Below, piece by piece: positions 1-11,198 of a stretch of 64,000 bases of DNA. This stretch comes from Shewanella polaris (GTDB lineage Bacteria > Pseudomonadota > Gammaproteobacteria > Enterobacterales > Shewanellaceae): contig NZ_CP041036.1 of NCBI RefSeq assembly GCF_006385555.1, positions 1 through 64,000 on the forward strand, read 5' to 3'. The notes below the pieces were generated by a model. The model saw only the letters and a program-made list of their open reading frames with translations. It did not search any database and was not told where the DNA came from. Both the position numbers and the translations under genes were made by a program. Numbering within the stretch: position 1 is the first letter of the stretch; each line of letters starts with the position of its first letter.

Positions 1-11
1 AATGATCCCGT

Positions 12-97
12 TGGGGATAATTATTCTTTTAAGGATAGCGATCATTGTGATCTCACTATAGAATACACCTCCTTTGATTAAAGATATTGGGGATAAA
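12..97. promoter_or_regulatory. dnaA upstream region with two DnaA-box-like sites
   Basis: The 10-mer TTGGGGATAA occurs at 11-20 and again at 88-97, directly before the dnaA start. Read on the other strand it contains TTATCCCCA, one base from the DnaA box TTATCCACA. Three GATC sites lie between or beside the copies. This would suit DnaA autoregulation of its own promoter, which is known in other bacteria; its operation here is inferred. The second copy also supplies the G-rich ribosome-binding stretch of dnaA. Confidence 0.4.
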
Positions 98-100
98 TAA

Positions 101-1486
101 GTGGCGGTTTCACTTTGGCAACAATGTATCGGCAGACTGCAAGACGAGTTATCAGCGCAGCAGTTCAGTATGTGGATCCGTCCGTTACAGGCTGAAATGG
201 ATGGTGATACATTGGTTTTGTATGCGCCAAATCGTTTTGTGCTCGATTGGGTACGCGATAAATACATCAATATCATTAATCAATTTTTTACTGAACAAAT
301 GGGCAGTAATGCACCTATGTTACGTTTTGATATTGGTAGCCGTCCTTCTGCACGTCCTGTTGCACCCGCTCCAGTAGCTGCTAAGCCTGTTAATCGTCAA
401 ACAAAAGCCCAAGTAGGAACGACATCTTTTAATACTCAGGCCGAACCCATTATTAATGCCAATCACCGTAGCAATATTAATCCTACATACCAGTTCGATA
501 ACTTTGTTGAAGGTAAATCGAACCAATTAGGTAAAGCGGCGGCGTTACAAGTATCTGAAAACCCAGGTGGTGCTTATAATCCATTATTTTTATATGGTGG
601 CACCGGTTTAGGTAAAACACATTTATTACATGCAGTTGGTAATGGAATTATTAAAAATAATCCCAATGCTAAAGTGGTGTACATGCATTCTGAACGATTT
701 GTTCAGGACATGGTGAAAGCGTTACAAAATAATGCCATTGAAGAATTTAAGCGTTATTACCGCAGCGTAGATGCATTATTTATTGATGATATTCAATTTT
801 TTGCCAATAAAGATCGTTCACAAGAAGAGTTTTTCCATACCTTTAATGCGTTACTTGAAGGCAATCATCAAATTATTTTAACTTCTGACCGTTATCCAAA
901 AGAGATCGACGGGGTAGAAGATCGCTTGAAATCGCGTTTTGGTTGGGGTTTAACGGTTGCTATTGAGCCACCAGAGTTAGAAACCCGCGTGGCGATTTTA
1001 ATGCGTAAGGCACAAGAAAGTGGCATTAATTTACCTGATGAAGTGGCATTCTTTATTGCCAAGCGTTTACGTTCAAACGTACGTGAATTAGAAGGTGCAC
1101 TAAACCGTGTGATTGCCAATGCCAACTTTACTGGCCGTCCGATCACTATCGATTTTGTGCGTGAAGCATTAAGAGATCTCTTGGCACTGCAAGAAAAATT
1201 AGTCACTATAGATAATATTCAGAAAACGGTTGCTGAATACTACAAAATAAAAATGGCAGATATGCTGTCTAAGCGTCGCTCTCGTAGTGTCGCTAGACCT
1301 AGACAAGTGGCAATGGCGCTATCTAAAGAACTTACAAACCAAAGCTTACCGGAAATTGGTGATGCTTTTGGTGGTCGAGACCACACGACAGTCTTACATG
1401 CATGCCGTAAAATAGCGCAATTACGCGAAGAAAGTCATGACATTAAAGAAGATTATGCTAACTTGATTAGAACTTTGTCTTCGTAA
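101..1486 (+). CDS. dnaA: Chromosomal replication initiator DnaA
   Basis: DnaA is the AAA+ ATPase that binds DnaA boxes at oriC, melts the origin and loads the DnaB helicase. The protein has 461 residues. It has an N-terminal helicase-interaction domain, a variable Pro/Ala-rich linker (about 80-130), Walker A GGTGLGKT at 166-173, Walker B around DALFIDD at 224, and the C-terminal DNA-binding signature [11 protein letters not shown]. The start is GTG at 101 with GGGGAT about 6 nt upstream. It heads the dnaA-dnaN-recF-gyrB cluster; dnaN follows after 19 bp. Length and motifs are normal for the family, and identification is secure. Confidence 0.99.
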   Translation: MAVSLWQQCIGRLQDELSAQQFSMWIRPLQAEMDGDTLVLYAPNRFVLDWVRDKYINIINQFFTEQMGSNAPMLRFDIGSRPSARPVAPAPVAAKPVNRQTKAQVGTTSFNTQAEPIINANHRSNINPTYQFDNFVEGKSNQLGKAAALQVSENPGGAYNPLFLYGGTGLGKTHLLHAVGNGIIKNNPNAKVVYMHSERFVQDMVKALQNNAIEEFKRYYRSVDALFIDDIQFFANKDRSQEEFFHTFNALLEGNHQIILTSDRYPKEIDGVEDRLKSRFGWGLTVAIEPPELETRVAILMRKAQESGINLPDEVAFFIAKRLRSNVRELEGALNRVIANANFTGRPITIDFVREALRDLLALQEKLVTIDNIQKTVAEYYKIKMADMLSKRRSRSVARPRQVAMALSKELTNQSLPEIGDAFGGRDHTTVLHACRKIAQLREESHDIKEDYANLIRTLSS

Positions 1487-1505
1487 TTCAGGGAATGTAG
1501 ACACG

Positions 1506-2606
1506 ATGAAATTTTCAATTGATAGGGATGCCCTATTAAAGCCATTGCAGCTAGTGTGCGGCGCAGTAGAGCGCAGACACAATTTACCTATTTTAGCCAA
1601 CTTGCTCGTTGAAGTTAGTGAGTCCTCACTTAAGCTTACAGGTACTGATTTAGAAGTTGAGTTGGTCGGTCAAGCGGCAATTCATGGAGATATTGTTGTT
1701 GGTCGTACTACTGTTCCGGCTAAAAAACTATTGGATATTGTTAAATCATTACCAGAGCAAAGTGAATTAAAAGTCGAACAACAAGACAATAAATGGTTAT
1801 TGCGTTCAGGTCGCAGCCGTTTTTCATTGGCAACATTACCCGCCGAAGATTACCCTAACGTTGAAGAGTTTCAAGCAGATATTGAATTTAACTTAAAGCA
1901 AGGTGTGTTGAAATCGATTATTGATTCTACTCAGTTTTCAATGGCTAACCAAGATGTTCGCTATTATCTCAACGGTTTGTTATTTGAAACAGAAGGTAAT
2001 GTATTACGTGCAATTGCCACCGACGGTCACCGTTTAGCATTAAGCCATCGTACTATTGATATTTCATTACCTGAAAAACAAGTCATTGTGCCTCGTAAAG
2101 GTGTTGTTGAAATGGCGCGCTTGCTCGACAGTGATGATCAAGACATTACAATTGCCATTGGTGATAATGCCATTCGAGCCATAACTAGTTCAGCCGTGTT
2201 TACCAGTAAACTTGTTGATGGTCGTTTCCCTGATTACCGACGTGTATTACCTAAGGGTGGCAATAAAGTCGTCATAGCCAGTCGTAACCAGCTAAAACAG
2301 GCATTGACTCGTGCTTCTATTCTGTCGAATGAAAAATTCCGTGGAGTACGTATTCAGCTCGAGCCTGGTTTATTGAAAATAACTGCCAATAATCCCGAGC
2401 AAGAAGAAGCAGAAGAGATTATTGATGTTGATTATAACTCTGAAGCTTTAGAAATTGGTTTTAACGTTAGTTATCTTCTTGATGTGCTAAATAACTTAGC
2501 CAGCGATGAAGTGCGTATTACCTTAATTGATGGTAATTCTAGTGCTTTGATAGAGAACCACAAAGAAGAAGATTCTATGTATGTAGTGATGCCAATGCGT
2601 CTGTAA
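1506..2606 (+). CDS. dnaN: DNA polymerase III beta sliding clamp
   Basis: This is the ring-shaped processivity clamp that tethers DNA polymerases to DNA and also binds Hda, MutS and other partners. It has 366 residues, the family length, and starts with MKFSIDRDALLKPLQLVCG and ends with the conserved VVMPMRL clamp terminus that forms part of the partner-binding pocket. It lies 19 bp behind dnaA, which suggests co-transcription. A small hairpin follows it before recF, so downstream expression may be partly attenuated. Identification is secure. Confidence 0.99.
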   Translation: MKFSIDRDALLKPLQLVCGAVERRHNLPILANLLVEVSESSLKLTGTDLEVELVGQAAIHGDIVVGRTTVPAKKLLDIVKSLPEQSELKVEQQDNKWLLRSGRSRFSLATLPAEDYPNVEEFQADIEFNLKQGVLKSIIDSTQFSMANQDVRYYLNGLLFETEGNVLRAIATDGHRLALSHRTIDISLPEKQVIVPRKGVVEMARLLDSDDQDITIAIGDNAIRAITSSAVFTSKLVDGRFPDYRRVLPKGGNKVVIASRNQLKQALTRASILSNEKFRGVRIQLEPGLLKITANNPEQEEAEEIIDVDYNSEALEIGFNVSYLLDVLNNLASDEVRITLIDGNSSALIENHKEEDSMYVVMPMRL

Positions 2607-2629
2607 CGGTTTATCTGCTTATTGTTTAT

Positions 2630-2655
2630 TAAGGTGCTGTAAGGCACCTTATTTG
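2630..2655 (+). terminator. Hairpin between dnaN and recF
   Basis: An 8-bp perfect stem (TAAGGTGC and GCACCTTA) encloses the loop TGTAAG and is followed by only a short, interrupted T stretch. It could be a weak terminator or attenuator inside the dnaA-recF cluster. The short T tract keeps confidence moderate. Confidence 0.4.
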
Positions 2656-2697
2656 TCTGTATAGGATTATTAACTGCATTTATCACAATAGGTTTTC

Positions 2698-3780
2698 ATG
2701 AGTTTATCGCGTATTACCATTGGTTCATTCCGCAATATTACCTCTGCGTCATTGCAGCCTTGCGATGGCTTAAACTTGATTTACGGCCAAAATGGCAGTG
2801 GCAAAACCAGTATCCTCGAAGCTATTTACTTTTTGGGTATGGGGCGCTCATTTCGAAGCCACTTATCACAGCGTGTCATTAACCATGATGACGATAAACT
2901 TACTTTATTCGCACATTCAATTACAGCAGATACAGACTGTAAAATTGGCTTACGTCGCCATCGAAGTGGTGAGATAGAAGTTAAAATTGATGGTGAAAAA
3001 GTGAAGCGCCTATCAACGTTAGCCGAAACTTTACCTATCCAAGTTATTACTCCAGAAAGTTTTTCTTTATTGTTCGAGGGGCCTAAAGCTCGACGTCAAT
3101 TTATCGATTGGGGGGCATTTCATTCTGATCCACATTTTTATCAAGCTTGGGTCAATACTAGAAAGGTTTTAAAGCAACGCAATCAATTGCTTAGAAATCA
3201 AGCTCCCTATAGCCAAATACAATTTTGGGATAAGGAGTTGGTACGGTATGCTGAACAGGTTACCGAGATACGAAATCAATATGTAGACTCGTTAAATGTG
3301 CTACTTAAGGGTATAATCGGAGTGTTTTTACCTCAGATTGATATTAAGGTCTCTTTTACTCGAGGATGGGACAGTAAAACGGATTATTCCCAATTACTTG
3401 AAAACCAATACTCAAGAGATTTAGCCACTGGAAATACGGGCAGTGGCCCCCATAAAGCAGACTTACGTTTGCGTGTGGGCACTTTACCAGCGCAAGATGC
3501 GTTGTCCCGTGGACAATTAAAATTATTAGTCTGTGCACTGCGTATTGCACAGGGAAAGTTGCTCAAACAACAGCTAGATAAAAATAGTATTTATCTGGTT
3601 GACGATTTACCGTCAGAGTTGGATGCACAGCATAGGCAGCTATTGCTAAAGCAGTTAACCGAAACCGGTGCACAAATTTTTGTCACTGCTATCGATCCGC
3701 TAGCAATAGTCGATTCGTTATCTAGCCCTCCAAGCAAGATGTTTCATGTGGAACAAGGGCAAGTAACGGTTATTGAATAA
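2698..3780 (+). CDS. recF: DNA replication and repair protein RecF
   Basis: RecF is an SMC-like ATPase that, with RecO and RecR, loads RecA at single-strand gaps. It has 360 residues. Walker A GQNGSGKT lies at 30-37, the ABC signature SRGQLKLLV near 269, and the Walker B region [12 protein letters not shown] near 298. It sits 91 bp after dnaN and 15 bp before gyrB, the standard order. Near its 3' end, at 3740-3755, the coding sequence holds a near-match to the ParB site parS. Identification is secure. Confidence 0.98.
   Translation: MSLSRITIGSFRNITSASLQPCDGLNLIYGQNGSGKTSILEAIYFLGMGRSFRSHLSQRVINHDDDKLTLFAHSITADTDCKIGLRRHRSGEIEVKIDGEKVKRLSTLAETLPIQVITPESFSLLFEGPKARRQFIDWGAFHSDPHFYQAWVNTRKVLKQRNQLLRNQAPYSQIQFWDKELVRYAEQVTEIRNQYVDSLNVLLKGIIGVFLPQIDIKVSFTRGWDSKTDYSQLLENQYSRDLATGNTGSGPHKADLRLRVGTLPAQDALSRGQLKLLVCALRIAQGKLLKQQLDKNSIYLVDDLPSELDAQHRQLLLKQLTETGAQIFVTAIDPLAIVDSLSSPPSKMFHVEQGQVTVIE
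3740..3755. other. Degenerate parS-like site inside recF
   Basis: TGTTTCATGTGGAACA differs by a single base in the central CACGTG (CATGTG) from the full parS match at 15492-15507. ParB-family proteins depend strongly on this core, so binding may be weak. Its position inside the origin-proximal recF gene makes coincidence less likely but not excluded. Confidence 0.4.
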
Positions 3781-3786
3781 CAATGA

Positions 3787-6213
<2,427 letters not shown>

Positions 6214-6230
6214 GACATTTTAGATAAATA

Positions 6231-6262
6231 ATGGGCGCCTCAGGGCGCCCATTTTTGTTTTT
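6231..6262 (+). terminator. Rho-independent terminator after gyrB
   Basis: A 9-bp GC-rich stem, ATGGGCGCC paired with GGCGCCCAT, has a 4-base TCAG loop and is followed by TTTTTGTTTTT. It ends the dnaA-gyrB transcription unit. Confidence 0.9.
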
Positions 6263-6329
6263 ATTGCTATGGTTATAAAGAAAGTATCAATTAATTTGAT
6301 TGGTACAAGATCTCATAAGGCTTTCAATC

Positions 6330-7376
6330 GTGGTGACAGATTTCTTTAAAAGGTTATTTAATATTCGTGACCGCAATGAACAAGCCAAATTTACAGGTGT
6401 CACCGCAGTAGAAAAACGTCAACAAGCTAAGCAACAAGCACCAGTCATTGAGGTAACAGAAAAGCAAGCTGTTGAATCACAGTTAGATTTATCGGCTTTA
6501 TTTTATAGTTTATTATTTGCAACGCCATCCACAACGACTACAGGTATTGCTAATAACCTTGAACGTAACGTAATGCAAAATATTGAACAGGCATTAAGTT
6601 CACCACAAGCAATTGCGGAAAATGTTTTAAAGCTACCGAGTAAAATACTCGAGCTCGATAAAAAACTTAGCGATGACGGGATTAAAACCCAAGAGCTAAT
6701 TCAACTTATTGAACAAGATCCTTTGTTGTGTGTGGACGTGCTCAAGCTGTGTAATTCCCCCGCGTTTAAACGATCTGATAGTGATGTTAATAGTATTAAG
6801 CAAGCATTAGTTCAAGTTGGCAGGCAACAACTAAGACAATTTATTACAGTGTGTTTAGCGCGAGAGTTAATTGATATAAAACCGATTTATTTCAGGCGTT
6901 TTGGCGCTGAAATTTGGCGTCATTCAATGCAGGTCGCTTTTTTAGCCAGTGAGTTATCGAGTCCAGATCAACGAGATAGCTCATTTCTTTTGGGATTACT
7001 GCATGATGTAGGGAAAATTGCGATTTTTAAAATGCTGGTGGACTCTTTTTATCAAGCTGAACCTGGAGAGCAACCTAACTCAATGCTTTTTAAGCAGGTA
7101 ATGACCACTAAGTCGTTAACCTTAAGTGCGCTTCTTGCTCGTCATTGGCAATTACCTCGACACTTTGAAACACCGCTAACGTTACTTGCTAATACTAATA
7201 TTAAACCTGACGATGATATGGCATTGCTGATTTGGAAAGCCAATATTATTAGTGAATGTTCGATGTTGCTGCAAGCGGATAAATTACCTAAACCAGCTTT
7301 AGCCCTTTTATTAGCTCAAGTAGAGTTTAGCGAAGAACAGTTTATCGAATTGCATCAACAACTCATCAATTTCTAG
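6330..7376 (+). CDS. HDOD domain protein
   Basis: HDOD proteins are HD-phosphohydrolase relatives usually involved in signalling; the exact role here is unknown. The protein has a charged, Gln-rich N-terminal third followed by an HDOD domain. Recognisable elements are the helix with DPLLCVDVLKLCNSP, the ALVQVGRQQLRQF segment and LLHDVGKIAIF, which keeps the HD pair. The frame is open back to a TTG at 6300, but AAGG lies 9 nt before two adjacent GTG codons at 6330 and 6333, so I place the start at 6330. It stands alone between two terminators. Domain assignment is good; substrate is not known. Confidence 0.85.
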   Translation: MVTDFFKRLFNIRDRNEQAKFTGVTAVEKRQQAKQQAPVIEVTEKQAVESQLDLSALFYSLLFATPSTTTTGIANNLERNVMQNIEQALSSPQAIAENVLKLPSKILELDKKLSDDGIKTQELIQLIEQDPLLCVDVLKLCNSPAFKRSDSDVNSIKQALVQVGRQQLRQFITVCLARELIDIKPIYFRRFGAEIWRHSMQVAFLASELSSPDQRDSSFLLGLLHDVGKIAIFKMLVDSFYQAEPGEQPNSMLFKQVMTTKSLTLSALLARHWQLPRHFETPLTLLANTNIKPDDDMALLIWKANIISECSMLLQADKLPKPALALLLAQVEFSEEQFIELHQQLINF

Positions 7377-7416
7377 ATATTATTCTGTTATTAATTTTTG
7401 TAGTTTTTTTAATAAT

Positions 7417-7444
7417 AAAAAAGCGCCTAAAAGGCGCTTTTTTT
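7417..7444. terminator. Bidirectional terminator between HDOD gene and glyS
   Basis: The stem AAAGCGCCT / AGGCGCTTT, extended by further A:T pairs, has a 3-base AAA loop. It has an A run on the left and a T run on the right, so it can serve both converging genes. Confidence 0.9.
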
Positions 7445-7461
7445 ACTTTGGTTAGTATTCA

Positions 7462-9546
7462 TTACTGCAGTAGTGAAATATCAGCAACGTGCAAGAACTG
7501 TTCACGAAGATTGGTTAATAACGCTAAACGGTTATTTTTTAATGCTTCATCATCAGCCATTACCATCACATCTTCAAAGAACTGATCGACGCTTTCACGT
7601 AAGTCTGCCAATAAGGTTAATGCTTGTTGGTAATCTGCGTTTGCAAATAATGGTGCTAACAAAGGCTGCAATTGAACAAGTTTATCTGCCAAGGCTTTCT
7701 CTGCTGTTTCCGTTAATAGCGCTTGGTTGATGTTTTCAGGCAATTTACCTTCAACCTTAGCCAAGATATTAGAAACGCGTTTATTTGCAGCAGCAAGGGC
7801 TGTAGAGGCTTCTAAACTACGGAAATGTGATACGGCTTTAACACGGCTGTTAAAATCAGCAGGACGTGTTGGACGACGAGCAAGTACAGCCAAAATTACG
7901 TCAACTTGAATGCCTTTATCGTGATACCAGCTGCGGAAACGGGCCATTAAGAACTCAAGCACGTCATCGGCAGTATTGGCGTTACTGACATTGTCCGCGT
8001 GTAATGCCTGCGCTTTAGCAATAAGGTCAACTAAGTCTAGTGGCAAATTGTTTTCAACAATAATGCGTAAAATACCGATAGCCGCGCGGCGAAGTGCAAA
8101 TGGGTCTGCTGCACCTTTTGGTGCCTGGCCAATGCCAAAAATACCGACTAACGTATCTAATTTTTCTGCTAGTGCAACAGCACATGACACTGTAGCCGTT
8201 GGTACAGTATCACCAGAAAATTTAGGCTTGTACTGTTCTTCAAGTGCAATTGCAACGGCTTCTGTTTCGCCGTCTAAGCGTGCGTAGTGCATGCCCATTG
8301 TGCCTTGAGTATCTGTAAACTCCATCACCATGTTCGTCATAAGGTCTGTTTTAGACAATAAACCGGCACGGCTAGCGTCAACACTGTTGGTGTCTACGTT
8401 GTGGTTATTCAATTGAGTTGCAATGAAACCTGCTAACGCTGAAATACGTTCAACGCGTGCTTTTAACGTACCAAGTTGTTTTTGAAAAACAACGGTCTCT
8501 AAACTGGCTATACGAGATTCAAGCGTTTGCTTTTTATCGGTATTAAAGAAGAACTCAGCGTCAGCTAAACGTGGACGAACCACTTTTTCGTTACCTGAAA
8601 TAATCTGCTGCGGGTCTTTAGATTCTATGTTGGTGACAAAGATAAAGTTAGGCAATAATTTGCCAGCTTTATCAAATACTGGGAAGTACTTTTGGTCACC
8701 TTTCATGGTGTAAACTAAGGCTTCCGAAGGAACATCTAAAAACTTTTCTTCAAAGTTAGCCGTTAATACCACAGGCCATTCAACCAGTGAAGCAACCTCT
8801 TCTAATAGATCATCCTGAATATCTGCTACACCGCCTAATTTAGTCGCAGCAGCTTCTGCATCAGCTTTAATCAGTGATTTACGTAATTCATAATCAGCAA
8901 GCACTTTGCCTTGCTCTTTCAGTGCGCTTAAATAATTGTCAGCATGGTCTAGTTCAAAACTAGCTTTACCCATAAAGCGGTGTCCACGAATGATTCGTGC
9001 AGACTTAATGCTTAATAATTCAGCGTCAATTAATTCGCTACCGAGTAGAATGGTAACCGTGTGAACAGGGCGGATAAATTGAGTTTTATTATTGCCCCAA
9101 CGCATTGGTTTTGGAATAGGCAATTTATCGAGTGCGCGTTGTGCCATGTCAGCAATTAAGCTTTTAGTTTCTACGCCAACCACTTTAGCTTGGTGAACTA
9201 ACCATTCACCTTTGTCTGTCACTAAACGTTCAGCTTGTTCAACGGTAATACCATTGCCACGAGCCCAACCTTGTGCTGCTTTAGTCGGGTTACCATCTGC
9301 ATCAAATGCTGAACTTACCGCAGGACCGCGTTTTTCAACAATTTTATCTGCCTGTGCTTGCGCCAAGCCAATAATGTTAATGGCTAAACGACGAGGCGCG
9401 GCATACCAAACTGCAGATTCAAAAGGTAAATCTGCTTTGGTTAATTCATCGGTAAAGTTAGCTAAAAATGATTCAGCCAAAGTGCGTAATGATTTTGGTG
9501 GTAACTCTTCAGTACCAATCTCAATGAGTAAGTTTTCAAAATTCAT
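7462..9546 (-). CDS. glyS: Glycine--tRNA ligase beta subunit
   Basis: This is the beta chain of the alpha2-beta2 bacterial glycyl-tRNA synthetase, which recognises tRNA-Gly; catalysis sits in the alpha chain. It has 694 residues (E. coli 689). The N-terminus [15 protein letters not shown] is diagnostic, as are [12 protein letters not shown] and the C-terminal anticodon-binding region ending [22 protein letters not shown]. It follows glyQ after 9 bp on the same strand, so the subunits are co-transcribed. Identification is secure. Confidence 0.98.
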   Translation of the reverse strand: MNFENLLIEIGTEELPPKSLRTLAESFLANFTDELTKADLPFESAVWYAAPRRLAINIIGLAQAQADKIVEKRGPAVSSAFDADGNPTKAAQGWARGNGITVEQAERLVTDKGEWLVHQAKVVGVETKSLIADMAQRALDKLPIPKPMRWGNNKTQFIRPVHTVTILLGSELIDAELLSIKSARIIRGHRFMGKASFELDHADNYLSALKEQGKVLADYELRKSLIKADAEAAATKLGGVADIQDDLLEEVASLVEWPVVLTANFEEKFLDVPSEALVYTMKGDQKYFPVFDKAGKLLPNFIFVTNIESKDPQQIISGNEKVVRPRLADAEFFFNTDKKQTLESRIASLETVVFQKQLGTLKARVERISALAGFIATQLNNHNVDTNSVDASRAGLLSKTDLMTNMVMEFTDTQGTMGMHYARLDGETEAVAIALEEQYKPKFSGDTVPTATVSCAVALAEKLDTLVGIFGIGQAPKGAADPFALRRAAIGILRIIVENNLPLDLVDLIAKAQALHADNVSNANTADDVLEFLMARFRSWYHDKGIQVDVILAVLARRPTRPADFNSRVKAVSHFRSLEASTALAAANKRVSNILAKVEGKLPENINQALLTETAEKALADKLVQLQPLLAPLFANADYQQALTLLADLRESVDQFFEDVMVMADDEALKNNRLALLTNLREQFLHVADISLLQ

Positions 9547-9555
9547 TCGTTACCT

Positions 9556-10461
9556 CTACTTACACAATGGGAAGCCAAGCGCTTCACGTGCTTGATAATA
9601 AGATTCTGCTACGCCTTTGGCCATAGTACGAACGCGGAGAATATAACGCTGACGTTCGGTGACTGATATTGCATGGCGAGCATCAAGTAGATTAAAAGCA
9701 TGCGATGCTTTCATTACTTGCTCGTAAGCTGGCAGTGGTAACGGTTTTTCTAGTGAAAGTAAGTGCATGCACATTTTTTCACATTGATCGAATAGGGTGA
9801 ACATAAAGTCGACATTGGCATGTTCGAAGTTATAGGTGGATTGTTCTACTTCATTTTGATGAAAAATATCACCGTAAGTCACACGACCTAATGGGCCATC
9901 TGTCCATACAAGGTCATAAACACTGTCTACTTCTTGTATATACATGGCTAAACGTTCAAGTCCGTAGGTGATTTCACCTGTAACGGGACTACATTCAATA
10001 CCACCAACTTGCTGGAAGTAAGTGAACTGACTTACTTCCATACCGTTTAGCCAAATTTCCCAACCTAAGCCCCAAGCACCTAATGTTGGCGATTCCCAGT
10101 TATCTTCAACAAAACGAATGTCATGCACTAACGTGTCAATGCCAAGCGCTTCAAGTGAGCCTAAATAAAGCTCTTGAATGTTATCTGGAGATGGTTTTAG
10201 CACTACTTGGAATTGGTAGTAATGTTGTAAACGGTTAGGGTTTTCACCATAACGTCCATCAGTAGGACGGCGAGACGGTTGCACGTATGCACTGCTCATT
10301 GGCTCTGGGCCTAATGAACGTAAGAACGTCTGCGGGTGAAAAGTACCAGCACCAACTTCCATATCGAGAGGTTGAACAATTGCGCAACCTTGCTGCGCCC
10401 AATATTCCTGAAGGGTTAGTATGAAACCCTGAAATGTCTTTACGTCGTGTTTCGTCGTCAT
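9556..10461 (-). CDS. glyQ: Glycine--tRNA ligase alpha subunit
   Basis: This is the catalytic chain of the tetrameric class II glycyl-tRNA synthetase, which forms glycyl-adenylate and charges tRNA-Gly. It has 301 residues. Recognisable class II elements include the [19 protein letters not shown] region, the [18 protein letters not shown] motif and [12 protein letters not shown] near the motif 3 arginine. It is the first gene of glyQS and diverges from tag. I see no T-box or glycine riboswitch in the 112 bp upstream. Identification is secure. Confidence 0.98.
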   Translation of the reverse strand: MTTKHDVKTFQGFILTLQEYWAQQGCAIVQPLDMEVGAGTFHPQTFLRSLGPEPMSSAYVQPSRRPTDGRYGENPNRLQHYYQFQVVLKPSPDNIQELYLGSLEALGIDTLVHDIRFVEDNWESPTLGAWGLGWEIWLNGMEVSQFTYFQQVGGIECSPVTGEITYGLERLAMYIQEVDSVYDLVWTDGPLGRVTYGDIFHQNEVEQSTYNFEHANVDFMFTLFDQCEKMCMHLLSLEKPLPLPAYEQVMKASHAFNLLDARHAISVTERQRYILRVRTMAKGVAESYYQAREALGFPLCK

Positions 10462-10573
10462 GTCTACTACTGTCAGGCTATTAATAGAAAATGGTAGTGA
10501 TTATACCTTGTAGAGCAAGGCAGATGTAGGTTATTTTTTAACGTATTCATAAAAACGTTAATGGAACCGTACC

Positions 10574-11137
10574 ATGCAAGTTAACCGATGTGGCTGGGTA
10601 AGTGAAGATCCTTTATATCAGCATTACCATGATACCGTTTGGGGACGGCCTGATTTTGATGCTAAACATCTTTTTGCCAAACTCTGTTTAGATGGGCAGC
10701 AAGCCGGTTTATCTTGGCTTACCATTTTAAAAAAGCAAAAAAACTACGAGCAACTGTTTTCCGGTTTTGAACCAAGTGTTATTGCTGAGTTTGATCAAGA
10801 TAAGGTTGAAGCATTAATGCTTGAGCCAGGCATTGTGCGTAACCGCCTTAAAATTAACTCGATCATCAAAAATGCTAAAGCGTATATGGTATTTGTAGAG
10901 CAGGGTAATGATTTTTCTGCTTTTTTATGGGACTTTGTTGGTGGTTCACCTATCGTCAATCAATTCGAATCTTTAAGCCAAGTACCTGCTCAAACACCCG
11001 AATCTGAAGCAATGTCTAAAGCGTTAAAAAAGCTTGGTTTTAACTTTGTTGGTCCGACAATTTGTTATGCATTTATGCAAGCTGTGGGAATGGTGAATGA
11101 CCATACGACTGATTGCCATTGTTACGGTCAGTATTGA
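10574..11137 (+). CDS. tag: DNA-3-methyladenine glycosylase I
   Basis: Tag is the base-excision repair enzyme that removes 3-methyladenine from alkylated DNA. Its 187 residues equal the E. coli length. The N-terminal RCGW and DPLYQHYHDTVWG segments are family hallmarks; Cys6 and His19, with the His and Cys of the C-terminal DHTTDCHCYG, match the zinc-binding set of Tag. It diverges from glyQ and converges with the following amidohydrolase, with a parS-containing terminator between them. Identification is secure. Confidence 0.96.
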   Translation: MQVNRCGWVSEDPLYQHYHDTVWGRPDFDAKHLFAKLCLDGQQAGLSWLTILKKQKNYEQLFSGFEPSVIAEFDQDKVEALMLEPGIVRNRLKINSIIKNAKAYMVFVEQGNDFSAFLWDFVGGSPIVNQFESLSQVPAQTPESEAMSKALKKLGFNFVGPTICYAFMQAVGMVNDHTTDCHCYGQY

Positions 11138-11148
11138 TTTTAATCATA

Positions 11149-11180
11149 AAAAATGGTGTTCCACGTGGAACACCATTTTT
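11149..11180. terminator. Bidirectional terminator built around a parS site
   Basis: This is a perfect 32-bp palindrome with no unpaired spacer in the DNA. Each 16-base arm runs from A5 through TGGTGTTCCAC to the centre between 11164 and 11165, and the right arm ends in T5. It lies between the converging tag and amidohydrolase genes and so can terminate both. Its core is the parS motif at 11157-11172. Unlike ordinary terminators there is no separate loop, so in RNA a few central bases must open. Confidence 0.75.
11157..11172. other. parS: parS centromere-like site
   Basis: TGTTCCACGTGGAACA is a perfect palindrome identical to the parS sequence described in Pseudomonas. ParB (Spo0J family) binds such sites near oriC to nucleate the segregation complex. 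It is about 11 kb from dnaA. ParB binding is inferred from the motif. Confidence 0.85.
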
Positions 11181-11198
11181 ATTGGCTTAACTTAACCG

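Noticed and set aside
1..100. oriC itself at the window start
   Set aside because: Only two imperfect DnaA boxes and no AT-rich unwinding repeats are seen. In Shewanella relatives the origin lies further upstream, outside the window.
87..377. 96-residue reading frame over the 5' end of dnaA
   Set aside because: It lies in another frame of dnaA, starts inside the upstream region and shows no domain; dnaA explains the sequence.
10462..10573. Glycine riboswitch or T-box before glyQ
   Set aside because: The 112-bp gap contains only a short AACGT...ACGTT dyad and no riboswitch core or T-box sequence.
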